DNA of 5,872 bases from JAICIG01 sp035532215. GTDB taxonomy: Bacteria; Planctomycetota; Planctomycetia; Pirellulales; JAICIG01. Shown piece after piece: positions 1 through 5,743 of this stretch. Positions within the stretch are counted from its first letter, which is position 1. Each line of letters begins with the position of its first letter. The DNA lies in NCBI GenBank assembly GCA_035532215.1, contig DATKRK010000152.1, positions 1 to 5,872 on the forward strand, given 5' to 3'. Below the pieces are notes generated by a model. The model ran no database searches. It was not told the DNA's origin and saw nothing but the letters and a program-made list of their open reading frames with translations. The translations under genes were made by a program, and so were the position numbers.

Positions 1-39
1 CTCACGATTCAGACGCCGGGTCTTCGGGCGAGCGTCCAT
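1..39 (-). CDS. N-terminal fragment of an unidentified protein, truncated by the window edge
   Basis: An ATG at 39 reading leftward opens a frame that stays open to the window edge and gives MDARPKTRRLNRE, a basic 13-residue start. The case for a real gene rests on the ribosome binding site: AGGAGG (48-53, minus strand) sits 8 nt before the ATG, the best Shine-Dalgarno match in the window. A second ATG at 47 lies directly after the AGGAGG in another frame and hits a stop after 12 codons, so it is not the start. The gene would be divergent from the metallohydrolase gene, with about 470 bp between them. Too little is visible to assign a family or function. Confidence 0.5.
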   Translation of the reverse strand, partial: MDARPKTRRLNRE

Positions 40-47
40 TCTCGCAT

Positions 48-53
48 CCTCCT
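48..53 (-). promoter_or_regulatory. Strong Shine-Dalgarno sequence of the left-edge gene
   Basis: The minus strand reads AGGAGG, then 8 nt, then ATG at 39. This is a full match to the anti-Shine-Dalgarno core at a normal spacing, and it decides the start of the truncated gene. The other three genes here have only weak or no such motif. Confidence 0.6.
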
Positions 54-281
54 ACTTTGGTCAGCAGAAGGATGACGAATCAGGCGTTCACTGAAAACCC
101 GGCTTTTTCAAGTCACACCCGCAATCCGATAGAGTCAGCGAGTTTGGAACCCGAACGGATTCGCGGGCCAAGTATGCTTCCTCTTCTCTGTTTGAGCGGC
201 GGCCGACGTCCCTGAGTTTCGCGCGTTCTAGGCATGCATTCAATAACTGCCGCTCTGCTGGCGCCGGTGATCGCTTTGGTT

Positions 282-352
282 GCGGCCGAAGGCCGCGCTG
301 GGGCGTTCCGTGAAAAGCGGAAATCGCGTCGATTCGCGCTTCTCGGAACGCC
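282..352. repeat. Two adjacent hairpins upstream of the metallohydrolase gene
   Basis: The first is GCGGCC-GAA-GGCCGC at 282-296, a perfect 6-bp stem with a 3-nt loop. The second has perfect 9-bp outer arms, GGCGTTCCG at 302-310 and CGGAACGCC at 344-352. Inside these, further partial pairing is possible (AAAGCG near 314 with CGCTTC near 338, and AATCG/CGATT around 322-334). They lie 160-230 bp before the ATG at 511 and upstream of the candidate promoter, so they are probably not in the mRNA leader if that promoter is real. They may be a degenerate repeat element, a terminator remnant or chance in GC-rich DNA. Confidence 0.4.
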
Positions 353-421
353 ACGGAGGACGCTGCCTACAGGTTTTGCATCGCCCCCTACTTACGCCCG
401 AATACGCCTTCGCCGCAACTA

Positions 422-427
422 TATACT
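422..427 (+). promoter_or_regulatory. Possible -10 box for the metallohydrolase gene
   Basis: TATACT matches the sigma-70 -10 consensus at 5 of 6 positions and lies in a small AT-rich patch, about 85 bp before the ATG at 511. No good -35 hexamer is seen 16-18 bp upstream, so the call is weak. If real, the mRNA leader would be roughly 75-80 nt. Confidence 0.25.
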
Positions 428-510
428 TGGGCGCCGGGATGCGCTCCGCTATGCTTTCCTTAAACGGCGGCACTTCCCAACGCCTGCAGTTCCTGCCAAG
501 AGATTCTCCC

Positions 511-2853
511 ATGCACCGCTCTCTTTCGAAACTTCCTTATCCGGTTATATTCGCCGCGTTGCTGACGGCCGCCGCTGGCGCTTGGGCGGCCGAACCCGTA
601 AAGCGCGACGAACGCCCCAAACTGCCGCTCGTCGCCGGCGCCGAAGCGCAACCGCTGAAGGCCCAAACGGCGCGCGTCGTGCAGGCGCTCGAATTGCTAG
701 GCAATCCGCTGCCGGCCGAGCAGCAAGCGGCGCTCGGCAAGGCGCTCGCAGCCCAGGACCCGGCTCAAAGCGTCGAGCAAATCCAGGCCGTGCTCGATCC
801 GCTCTGCCTGGTCGGCGTACACATCAATCCCGAAAGCCGCGTGAAAGTGGCCTCGGGGCCCGCGCCGCTCAAGCTTGTCGAGCAAGGTTGGCGAGTGTTT
901 CTGGTCAAGGTCCACAACGAGGCGGGCGTCACGGCGCCGCTCGGCGTGAGCAGCCCCAACGCCGAAGCAGTCTACAAGCGCTCCTCGAACAAGCCCAACG
1001 CCGTCGCCGCGATCAGCCCCCAGGAATTGGCCGACCGCTGGCTGGACCTCGGCCTCTACGATCAGCAGCCGCTGAACAAAGAGCTATCAGGTCTGTCGCT
1101 GGAGTATCGCATCATCCAACTCTTCAGCCGCGACCGCGGGCGGCGCGAGGCGAAGCTGATGTTCGACGTCGGCCAAGGCACGCAGGACCTGGGCTTCCGC
1201 AACGAAGTGAATTTGCTGTTCACATGCGAGCCGGCCGTGAAGGTCACGCTCAACGTGCTCGATGACGACGGCCAGCCGACCATCGGCCAGTTCGTGTTTC
1301 GCGACGCTCAGGGCCGCGTCTATCCGTCGCGCGTCAAGCGGCTGGCGCCCGACCTGTTCTTCCACGACCAGGTGTACCGCGCCAGCGGCGAGTCGGTCAT
1401 GTTGCCGCCCGGCGAGTACGAGGCGACCTACACTCGCGGCCCCGAGTATCGCATTCTCAAACGCAAGCTTACCGTGCCGGCCGCCGAAACGCACAAGGAA
1501 GATTTCCGCCTCCAGCGGTGGATCAAGCTGGCCGACTTGGGTTGGTACTCGGGCGATCATCACGTTCACGGCGCCGGTTGCGCGCACTACGAAGCGCCCA
1601 CCGAAGGCGTCGGACCGGCAGACATGGTGCGGCACATCATCGGCGAAGATCTCAACGTCGGCTGCGTACTCTCCTGGGGCCCTTGCTGGTATTTTCAGAA
1701 GAAGTTTTTCGAGGGCGAAGTCAACCGGCTCTCGAAACCGCACAACCTGATGCGCTACGACGTCGAAGTCTCGGGCTTCCCCAGTTCGCACGCCGGCCAC
1801 TTGTGCTTGCTGCGGCTGAAGGAAGACGATTACCCGGGCACGTCGAAGATCGAGGAGTGGCCGAGCTGGGATCTGCCGGTCTTGAAGTGGGGCCAGGAGC
1901 AAGGCGGCGTGGTCGGCTTTTCGCACAGCGGCTGGGGCTTGCAGGTCGAATCGACCAGCCTGCCCAACCATGAGATGCCCAAGTTCGACGGCATCGGCGC
2001 CAACGAGTACATCGTCGACGTCACGCACGGCGTCTGCGATTTCATCTCGGCCGTCGATACGCCGATCGTCTGGGAGCTGAACATCTGGTATCAAACGCTC
2101 AACTGCGGTTACACGTGCCGGATCAGCGGCGAGACCGACTTCCCGTGCATCTACGGCGAGCGCGTCGGCCTGGGCCGGGCCTATGTGAAGATGAACGCCG
2201 GCGACGCTCCGCTCGATTACGACGAGTGGGTCTACGGCATTCGCGACGGCCGCAGCTACTGCACCGACGGGCTGTCGCACCTGGTCGATTTCGAAATTGA
2301 AGCCGGCGACGAAGAGCTCGGCGTAGGCGAGCAGGGCGCCGACGGCCGAGCGAGCGTGATGAAGCTCAAGCCGGGCGAGAAGCTGAAAGCGACCGTGCGC
2401 GCGGCGGCGATGCTCGAAGAAACGCCGCGCGAAGACATCCGCTCGAAGCCGCTCGATCAAAAGCCCTATTGGCACGTCGAACGGGCCCGCATCGCCGACA
2501 CGCGCAACGTGCCGGTCGAGTTGATCGTCAACGGCGAATCGGTCGACACCCAGGAACTGGAAGCCGACGGCGATTTGAACGACCTGGAGTTCGAGTTCGA
2601 GCCGACCGAATCGTGCTGGGTGGCGCTGCGCATCTTTCCCAGCTCGCACACCAACCCGATCTTCGTCGAGGTCGACGGCAAGCCGATCCGGGCCAGTAAG
2701 AAGAGCGCCCAGTGGTGCCTCGACGCGGTCGACGTCTGCTGGGAGCACAAGCAGCGCGCCATCCGCGACAGCGAGCGGCCGGCGGCCGAACGGGCCTTCG
2801 AGGAGTCGCGGCAAGCCTATCGCAAGATTCTCGCCGAATCGCCCGCCGACTGA
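511..2853 (+). CDS. Secreted CehA/McbA-family (PHP-like) metallohydrolase
   Basis: This 780-residue protein has a signal peptide (residues 1 to about 27: basic MHRSLSK, hydrophobic core, AWAA cleavage region), so it should act outside the cytoplasmic membrane. A beta-rich domain at about 243-325, resembling carboxypeptidase-regulatory/Ig-like folds, precedes the PHP-like domain (about 346-610). The latter opens with GDHHVH (348-353), whose H351/H353 form the metal-binding HxH. Other likely ligands are H427/H430 in SSHAGHL, H472 in GFSHSGWG and D543 in GETDFPC. A second beta-rich region follows (about 669-735, with WVALRIFPSSHTNP at 703-716), then a charged helical tail. The frame is open back to 280, but ATG 511 is chosen because it starts the signal peptide; it has a weak AAGAGA site 7 nt upstream. 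The family is named after carbaryl- and carbofuran-type ester/carbamate hydrolases, but the substrate here is unknown. Family assignment is from recognised motifs, not a search. Confidence 0.85.
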   Translation: MHRSLSKLPYPVIFAALLTAAAGAWAAEPVKRDERPKLPLVAGAEAQPLKAQTARVVQALELLGNPLPAEQQAALGKALAAQDPAQSVEQIQAVLDPLCLVGVHINPESRVKVASGPAPLKLVEQGWRVFLVKVHNEAGVTAPLGVSSPNAEAVYKRSSNKPNAVAAISPQELADRWLDLGLYDQQPLNKELSGLSLEYRIIQLFSRDRGRREAKLMFDVGQGTQDLGFRNEVNLLFTCEPAVKVTLNVLDDDGQPTIGQFVFRDAQGRVYPSRVKRLAPDLFFHDQVYRASGESVMLPPGEYEATYTRGPEYRILKRKLTVPAAETHKEDFRLQRWIKLADLGWYSGDHHVHGAGCAHYEAPTEGVGPADMVRHIIGEDLNVGCVLSWGPCWYFQKKFFEGEVNRLSKPHNLMRYDVEVSGFPSSHAGHLCLLRLKEDDYPGTSKIEEWPSWDLPVLKWGQEQGGVVGFSHSGWGLQVESTSLPNHEMPKFDGIGANEYIVDVTHGVCDFISAVDTPIVWELNIWYQTLNCGYTCRISGETDFPCIYGERVGLGRAYVKMNAGDAPLDYDEWVYGIRDGRSYCTDGLSHLVDFEIEAGDEELGVGEQGADGRASVMKLKPGEKLKATVRAAAMLEETPREDIRSKPLDQKPYWHVERARIADTRNVPVELIVNGESVDTQELEADGDLNDLEFEFEPTESCWVALRIFPSSHTNPIFVEVDGKPIRASKKSAQWCLDAVDVCWEHKQRAIRDSERPAAERAFEESRQAYRKILAESPAD

Positions 2854-2907
2854 GTAGAAGCGGCATCCTTGCCGCTTTTTCGTATGCGGCAGGGATGCCG
2901 CATCTAC
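2854..2907. repeat. Nested double-hairpin inverted repeat (REP/BIME-like)
   Basis: Two 22-nt arms (2854-2875 and 2886-2907) are inverted copies with only two mismatches, separated by TTTTTCGTAT. Each arm contains its own perfect hairpin: GCGGCA-TCCT-TGCCGC at 2860-2875 and GCGGCA-GGGA-TGCCGC at 2886-2901. The element can therefore fold either as one long stem or as two small ones. It starts directly after the TGA of the metallohydrolase gene and sits between two convergent genes. This architecture is like that of REP pairs in other bacteria. That it recurs elsewhere in this genome is an inference that cannot be tested from one copy. Confidence 0.75.
2860..2880 (+). terminator. Likely intrinsic terminator of the metallohydrolase gene
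   Basis: A perfect 6-bp GC-rich stem with a 4-nt loop (2860-2875) is followed at once by TTTTT (2876-2880), starting 7 nt after the TGA at 2851-2853. This is the classic Rho-independent layout, although the stem and U-tract are both short. It is the left half of the double-hairpin repeat. On the minus strand the hairpin is not followed by a U-tract, so termination would favour the rightward transcript. Confidence 0.55.
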
Positions 2908-2929
2908 GTTTTCGCCCCACGGTGCGTGT

Positions 2930-3208
2930 TTACCCCGGACCGTCGGCGCCGGCGGAGAACGGCTCTTGGCCGTGCCGATGCCCACGCAGTTTATGGATCA
3001 CCGCTTTCAGCCGCGGAAACTTGCGTTCGACCTGGTGGATCAGGCGCCGCAGAAAGGGAAAGTCGGGGGCCAAAGTGATCGCGCCCCAGCCAATCAGCAG
3101 CCAGCCGGGCAAAATCGGCAGCACCAGCCCGGCGATGCCCAGCGCGACCAGGTTCCAGCCGAACGCCTGCCGGGCGATCAGCCATAAGACGCGTTTGGAA
3201 AAGTGCAT
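2930..3208 (-). CDS. Small PGPGW-like transmembrane protein
   Basis: This 92-residue protein has two closely spaced hydrophobic segments, about residues 17-34 and 35-49, joined through LPILPGW (30-36). A basic tail (LRRLIHQVERKFPRLK, 53-68) and a His/Gly-rich end follow. The layout 'GIAGLVLP.LPGWLLIGWGAITLAPDFP' resembles the putative transmembrane PGPGW family (Pfam PF09656), here with PILPGW in place of the strict PGPGW. It probably sits in the cytoplasmic membrane as a helical hairpin; no biochemical role is established for the family. The frame is open up to 3346, but the extension is low-complexity and would begin upstream of a good -10 box, so the ATG at 3208 with GAGAG about 7 nt upstream is preferred. 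It converges with the metallohydrolase gene and lies downstream of the kinase gene on the same strand. Confidence 0.7.
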   Translation of the reverse strand: MHFSKRVLWLIARQAFGWNLVALGIAGLVLPILPGWLLIGWGAITLAPDFPFLRRLIHQVERKFPRLKAVIHKLRGHRHGQEPFSAGADGPG

Positions 3209-3309
3209 TCGATTTCTCTCGGCAGCGAGAACTTCACAGGCGCCCTGACAGGTGACAAGTGCAACCGGCGCGCCTCCGCCGCCGCGTTTCGCCGCGACCG
3301 TCCAGCAGA

Positions 3310-3315
3310 AGTATA
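3310..3315 (-). promoter_or_regulatory. Possible -10 box for the small membrane protein gene
   Basis: The minus strand reads TATACT, a 5-of-6 match to the -10 consensus, about 100 bp before the ATG at 3208. The -35 region is poor (TGGTCT at 17-bp spacing). If used, the gene has its own promoter and is not simply read through from the kinase gene. Confidence 0.35.
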
Positions 3316-3402
3316 GGAAGCGAGCCGCCGCGAGACCAGTTCGCAATGCGCCAGAGCGTTATCTGGCAATCACTTACGGCGATACGGGCGCCGCACGAGC
3401 GT

Positions 3403-3529
3403 CTCTTCAAGTCTGAGTTGATAGGTGAGGGAGGGTGGCTGGCGGCAGAGCGAAGCGATGCCCCAGCGAACTGGGGCTTCGCCTAGGCTCAGCCGCCAGC
3501 CACCCGACTGTCAAAATGGCTTTGAAGAG
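3403..3529. repeat. 127-bp imperfect palindrome, possible MITE/REP-like element
   Basis: Three matched blocks pair from outside inward: CTCTTCAA (3403-3410) with TTGAAGAG (3522-3529), perfect; TTGATAG (3418-3424) with CTGTCAA (3508-3514), one mismatch; and GGGTGGCTGGCGGC (3433-3446) with GCCGCCAGCCACCC (3492-3505), a perfect 14-bp stem. Inside are GAGC/GCTC (3448-3451 with 3487-3490) and a perfect GCCCCAG-CGAA-CTGGGGC hairpin (3460-3477). Seven nucleotides separate the first two blocks on both sides; 8 and 2 nt separate the second and third. The element begins 3 nt after the kinase stop codon. No flanking target duplication is obvious. There is no U-tract after the stem in the kinase direction, so it is not a textbook terminator, though it could stabilise the transcript's 3' end. 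Confidence 0.7.
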
Positions 3530-3532
3530 GCA

Positions 3533-5581
3533 CTAGACGAACAGCCAGCGATAGAGCGCCACGGCGCCGATCAGCACCAGCGCCAGCAGCGTGCCGAAGC
3601 CGATCAGAAACCAGGTCGAATCCCACAACGACGAACCCTTGCGGGCCGCAGGTTTCTTGGCGGCGGGATGATTGACCGCGCCGAGCCCTGTCGAAGTTCC
3701 CAGCGGATCGCCGCCCAGCGGAGCGGCCGCGAGATCCGTTTCCGGAAAGCTCGCCAACAAATCGTCGAGCGCGCCCGACAGCAACGGGGGCCCAGCATCG
3801 AGCGAGGATGCCGCATCGAGCTCCGAGGTCGCAGGCCCGGCCGCCTGCGACCCGGCCGCTACGGCGTTGGCTTTCGAGCCCGGTTGCGCTGCGGCGCGAG
3901 CTGCGGGCTTCTTCGCCGCCGGCGTTGCGTTTTGGTTCGGCGCCCCAGCCGCCGGCTTCGAGGCGGCGGATCTTGATGCCGCGGATTTCGCTGCGGCAGA
4001 CTTCGAAGCCCCGGAATCGCCCGGCTGCAATTTCAACTCGCCGTTTGTCTCGCCGAGCTTGGCGGCGGCGCCGAGCTTGGCCGCAGGAACGGACTCCGCC
4101 GGCGCCGGGCCTGGTTTACCCGACGCGGCGGCACTTTGACTCGCCGAACCGCCCAGCTTGCTTCCCGAGGCGCCGGGCGGATTTGCGATCGGGCCGGATT
4201 TGCCGGCGGCAACGCCCGAGCCGCCGGCCTTGCGCTCGCTGTTCGAGCCGCCGACTTTGGTTCGCGAGGCGCCCGAGTTGGTTTGCGAGGCGCTATTGCT
4301 TTGCGAAGCGCTCGCGGCGCCGCTCGACACTGCGCCCGCGCTCGACGGGCCGCTCTTCGCAGCCGGGCGTCCAGGGCGAGCCTGTTCCTCCTCCAAGGGA
4401 GCAAACCGAAACTCCTCGTCTTCGCCGCTGCTGGGCCGAGTGCTGGGCGCCGCGGCCGAGTTGCTCGCCGTCGGCGCAAATCGCCCGGGGCTGAATTGCC
4501 GAACGCCGAATTTCGGGGCGGCGCTGAATTTCGAGGCGGCGCTGGCGCGCTCGAGCCAATCGGCCAGCGCCTGCGACGCCTCTTGGGCCGTTTGATAACG
4601 CTGCGACGGCGACTTGGCCATCATCTTGCGGCAGATCGCGACCAACTCCGGCGGCGTCTCCGGCCGCTCCTTGAGAATGTCGGCCGGCTCTTGCTTTTGG
4701 TGCATGATCACCCGCTGAGCGAGCGAACCCGTCGGAAACGGCGGGTGGCCGGTCAGCGCGAAGTAGAGCGTTCCGCCCAGGCTGTAGATGTCGGCTCGCG
4801 GGTCGACCAGGTGGCTGTCGAGCGCTTGCTCGGGGGCCAGGTAATCGACCGTACCCAGCATCTTTTCGTCGTTTTCCTTGGTCAGCGAAGCGTCGGCCTC
4901 GTCGTCGGCGAAGCGGGCCAGCCCGAGATCGAGCACCTTGACCACGCCCTTGGCGTCGACCAGCAGATTGGCCGGCTTCATGTCGCGATGCACCAGCCCT
5001 GCCTGATGTGCGTTGCCCAGCCCTTCGGCGGCCTGGCGGATGTATTCGGCCGCGTCGCGCGGCGCGAGCGGCCCTTTGCGTTCGACCAGCACCCGCAGGT
5101 CGCACCCCTCGATGTACTCCATCACCAGGTAGTGATACTCGCCGTCGTGATCGACGTCGAACGCCCGCACGATATTCGGATGATCGAGCGAGGCCGAGGC
5201 CCGCGCTTCGCGATGGAAGCGTTCGAGATAAGAAGAGTCGTGGACCCGATTGGTCGGCAGCACCTTGATGGCCACGCGGCGCCGCATCACAGGGTGCTCG
5301 GCCAGGTAAACGTTGCTCATGCCGCCTGTGCCCAAGTGGTCGAGCAGCTTGTACTTGCCGAGGAAGAAGCCGTTGTGCCGGCCTTCGAGCAGCAGTTTGC
5401 GCTGCCAGTCGGTCAGCAGACCGACCTGGGTCAGATGCGTCGAAACGATGTGGCTGTCGTTCGCCGCCGAGGCGCCGGCCTCGCGTTCCAATTCGGCGAG
5501 CGACTGCGACAAGCGCGACTTGTCGACCAACCCGCTCCGCTCGACGTATTCCAGAAAACTATTGACAGTGAGCTGCTTCAT
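3533..5581 (-). CDS. Membrane-anchored planctomycete-type Ser/Thr protein kinase (Hanks/PknB-like)
   Basis: This 682-residue kinase should phosphorylate Ser/Thr residues on unknown cytoplasmic targets. Residues 1-73 form the N-terminal extension common in planctomycete kinases (FLEYVERSGLV, then VGLLTDWQRKLLLEG). The kinase domain spans about 77-343 and is complete: glycine loop GTGGMSNVY (84-92), VAIK with K106, helix-C E125, HRDMKPAN with D200 and N205, metal-binding DLG (218-220, replacing DFG), activation segment to APE (249-251), D264 in ADIYSLG, and R328. An arginine precedes the catalytic D200, so it is an RD kinase. Residues 351-650 are an Ala/Ser/Gly/Pro/Lys-rich, probably disordered linker. 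A single transmembrane helix at about 656-676 ends in RWLFV, so the kinase should face the cytoplasm with a very short outside tail; no sensor domain such as PASTA is present. The Met at 5581 fits the conserved N-terminus, but its Shine-Dalgarno is weak. Confidence 0.92.
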   Translation of the reverse strand: MKQLTVNSFLEYVERSGLVDKSRLSQSLAELEREAGASAANDSHIVSTHLTQVGLLTDWQRKLLLEGRHNGFFLGKYKLLDHLGTGGMSNVYLAEHPVMRRRVAIKVLPTNRVHDSSYLERFHREARASASLDHPNIVRAFDVDHDGEYHYLVMEYIEGCDLRVLVERKGPLAPRDAAEYIRQAAEGLGNAHQAGLVHRDMKPANLLVDAKGVVKVLDLGLARFADDEADASLTKENDEKMLGTVDYLAPEQALDSHLVDPRADIYSLGGTLYFALTGHPPFPTGSLAQRVIMHQKQEPADILKERPETPPELVAICRKMMAKSPSQRYQTAQEASQALADWLERASAASKFSAAPKFGVRQFSPGRFAPTASNSAAAPSTRPSSGEDEEFRFAPLEEEQARPGRPAAKSGPSSAGAVSSGAASASQSNSASQTNSGASRTKVGGSNSERKAGGSGVAAGKSGPIANPPGASGSKLGGSASQSAAASGKPGPAPAESVPAAKLGAAAKLGETNGELKLQPGDSGASKSAAAKSAASRSAASKPAAGAPNQNATPAAKKPAARAAAQPGSKANAVAAGSQAAGPATSELDAASSLDAGPPLLSGALDDLLASFPETDLAAAPLGGDPLGTSTGLGAVNHPAAKKPAARKGSSLWDSTWFLIGFGTLLALVLIGAVALYRWLFV

Positions 5582-5659
5582 GCCGTCCGGTTTGCATGCC
5601 GCGGGGTGTTGCCAGGCTTCCTACCTAGACGTGTCATGCCTGGACCGCTGTCTTCGCCC

Positions 5660-5677
5660 TAGAGACCTAGGTGTCTA
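5660..5677. promoter_or_regulatory. Near-perfect 18-bp palindrome at the kinase start site, possible operator
   Basis: TAGAGACCTAGGTGTCTA is symmetric except for one mismatched pair (G5664/G5673); its core ACCTAGGT is a perfect palindrome. It covers the predicted transcription start and touches the -10 box, the usual place for a repressor site. A related sequence, ACCTAGACGTGTC, occurs at 5623-5635 and differs from ACCTAGGTGTC (5665-5675) by two inserted bases. No regulator gene is nearby, so the operator role is an inference. An alternative reading is a small CCTAG-AGAC-CTAGG hairpin (5658-5671). Confidence 0.35.
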
Positions 5678-5704
5678 TTGTAACCTGATTTGCGCGTTTG
5701 AAAA
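5677..5704 (-). promoter_or_regulatory. Candidate sigma-70-type promoter of the kinase gene
   Basis: The minus strand has TTTTCA (5699-5704) as a -35 with 4 of 6 matches, a 16-bp spacer, and TACAAT (5677-5682) as a -10 with 5 of 6 matches. It lies in the most AT-rich patch of the right-hand region, just downstream of a 7-nt A-tract (5706-5712, minus strand). The predicted transcript starts near 5670 and has a leader of roughly 90 nt, which contains a CCAGGC/GCCTGG inverted repeat (5612-5617 with 5638-5643). Confidence 0.45.
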
Positions 5705-5743
5705 GTTTTTTTCTCGACAGAAAATTGAATCGCTCCCCCCAAA

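Larger units (their letters stand above)
40..510. other. Divergent intergenic region without a supported gene
   Basis: This 471-bp stretch separates the left-edge gene (leftward) from the metallohydrolase gene (rightward). Short open frames exist on both strands, but none has a convincing ribosome binding site or recognisable protein. It does hold the Shine-Dalgarno of the left-edge gene, two hairpins at 282-352, a possible rightward -10 box at 422-427, and a small TGAAAA/TTTTCA inverted repeat at 92-110. A purine-rich GGAGGA at 355-360 has no start codon at a usable distance. Confidence 0.6.
3209..3532. other. Intergenic region between the membrane-protein and kinase genes
   Basis: No gene is supported in these 324 bp. 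The right part (3403-3529) is a long palindromic element described separately. The left part holds the possible -10 box at 3310-3315 and a perfect 6-bp hairpin, GCCAGA-GCGTTA-TCTGGC at 3350-3367, whose function is unclear. Confidence 0.6.

Noticed and set aside
280..510. 77-residue N-terminal extension of the metallohydrolase
   Set aside because: It would bury the clear signal peptide that begins at 511, includes the leader hairpins, and has a composition unlike the rest of the protein.
88..512. Short minus-strand frames of about 90 codons (88-354 and 240-512)
   Set aside because: No convincing ribosome binding site, no recognisable protein, and the frames overlap hairpin-forming DNA.
1087..2985. 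632-codon open frame on the minus strand, opposite the metallohydrolase gene
   Set aside because: High GC at third positions removes stops from the opposite strand. The translation is Arg/Ala/Val/Asp-rich with no recognisable motif, while the plus strand encodes a clear signal peptide and metal-site motifs.
3209..3346. 46-residue N-terminal extension of the small membrane protein
   Set aside because: The extension is not like the family and would start upstream of the candidate -10 box at 3310-3315; ATG 3208 has a plausible ribosome binding site.
3403..3529. Intrinsic terminator of the kinase gene
   Set aside because: The stem is strong, but no U-tract follows it in the kinase direction, so it is reported as a palindromic repeat instead.
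4136..5662. 508-codon open frame on the plus strand, opposite the kinase gene
   Set aside because: It mirrors the complete kinase coding sequence; its product is Arg/Ala-rich and matches nothing recognisable.
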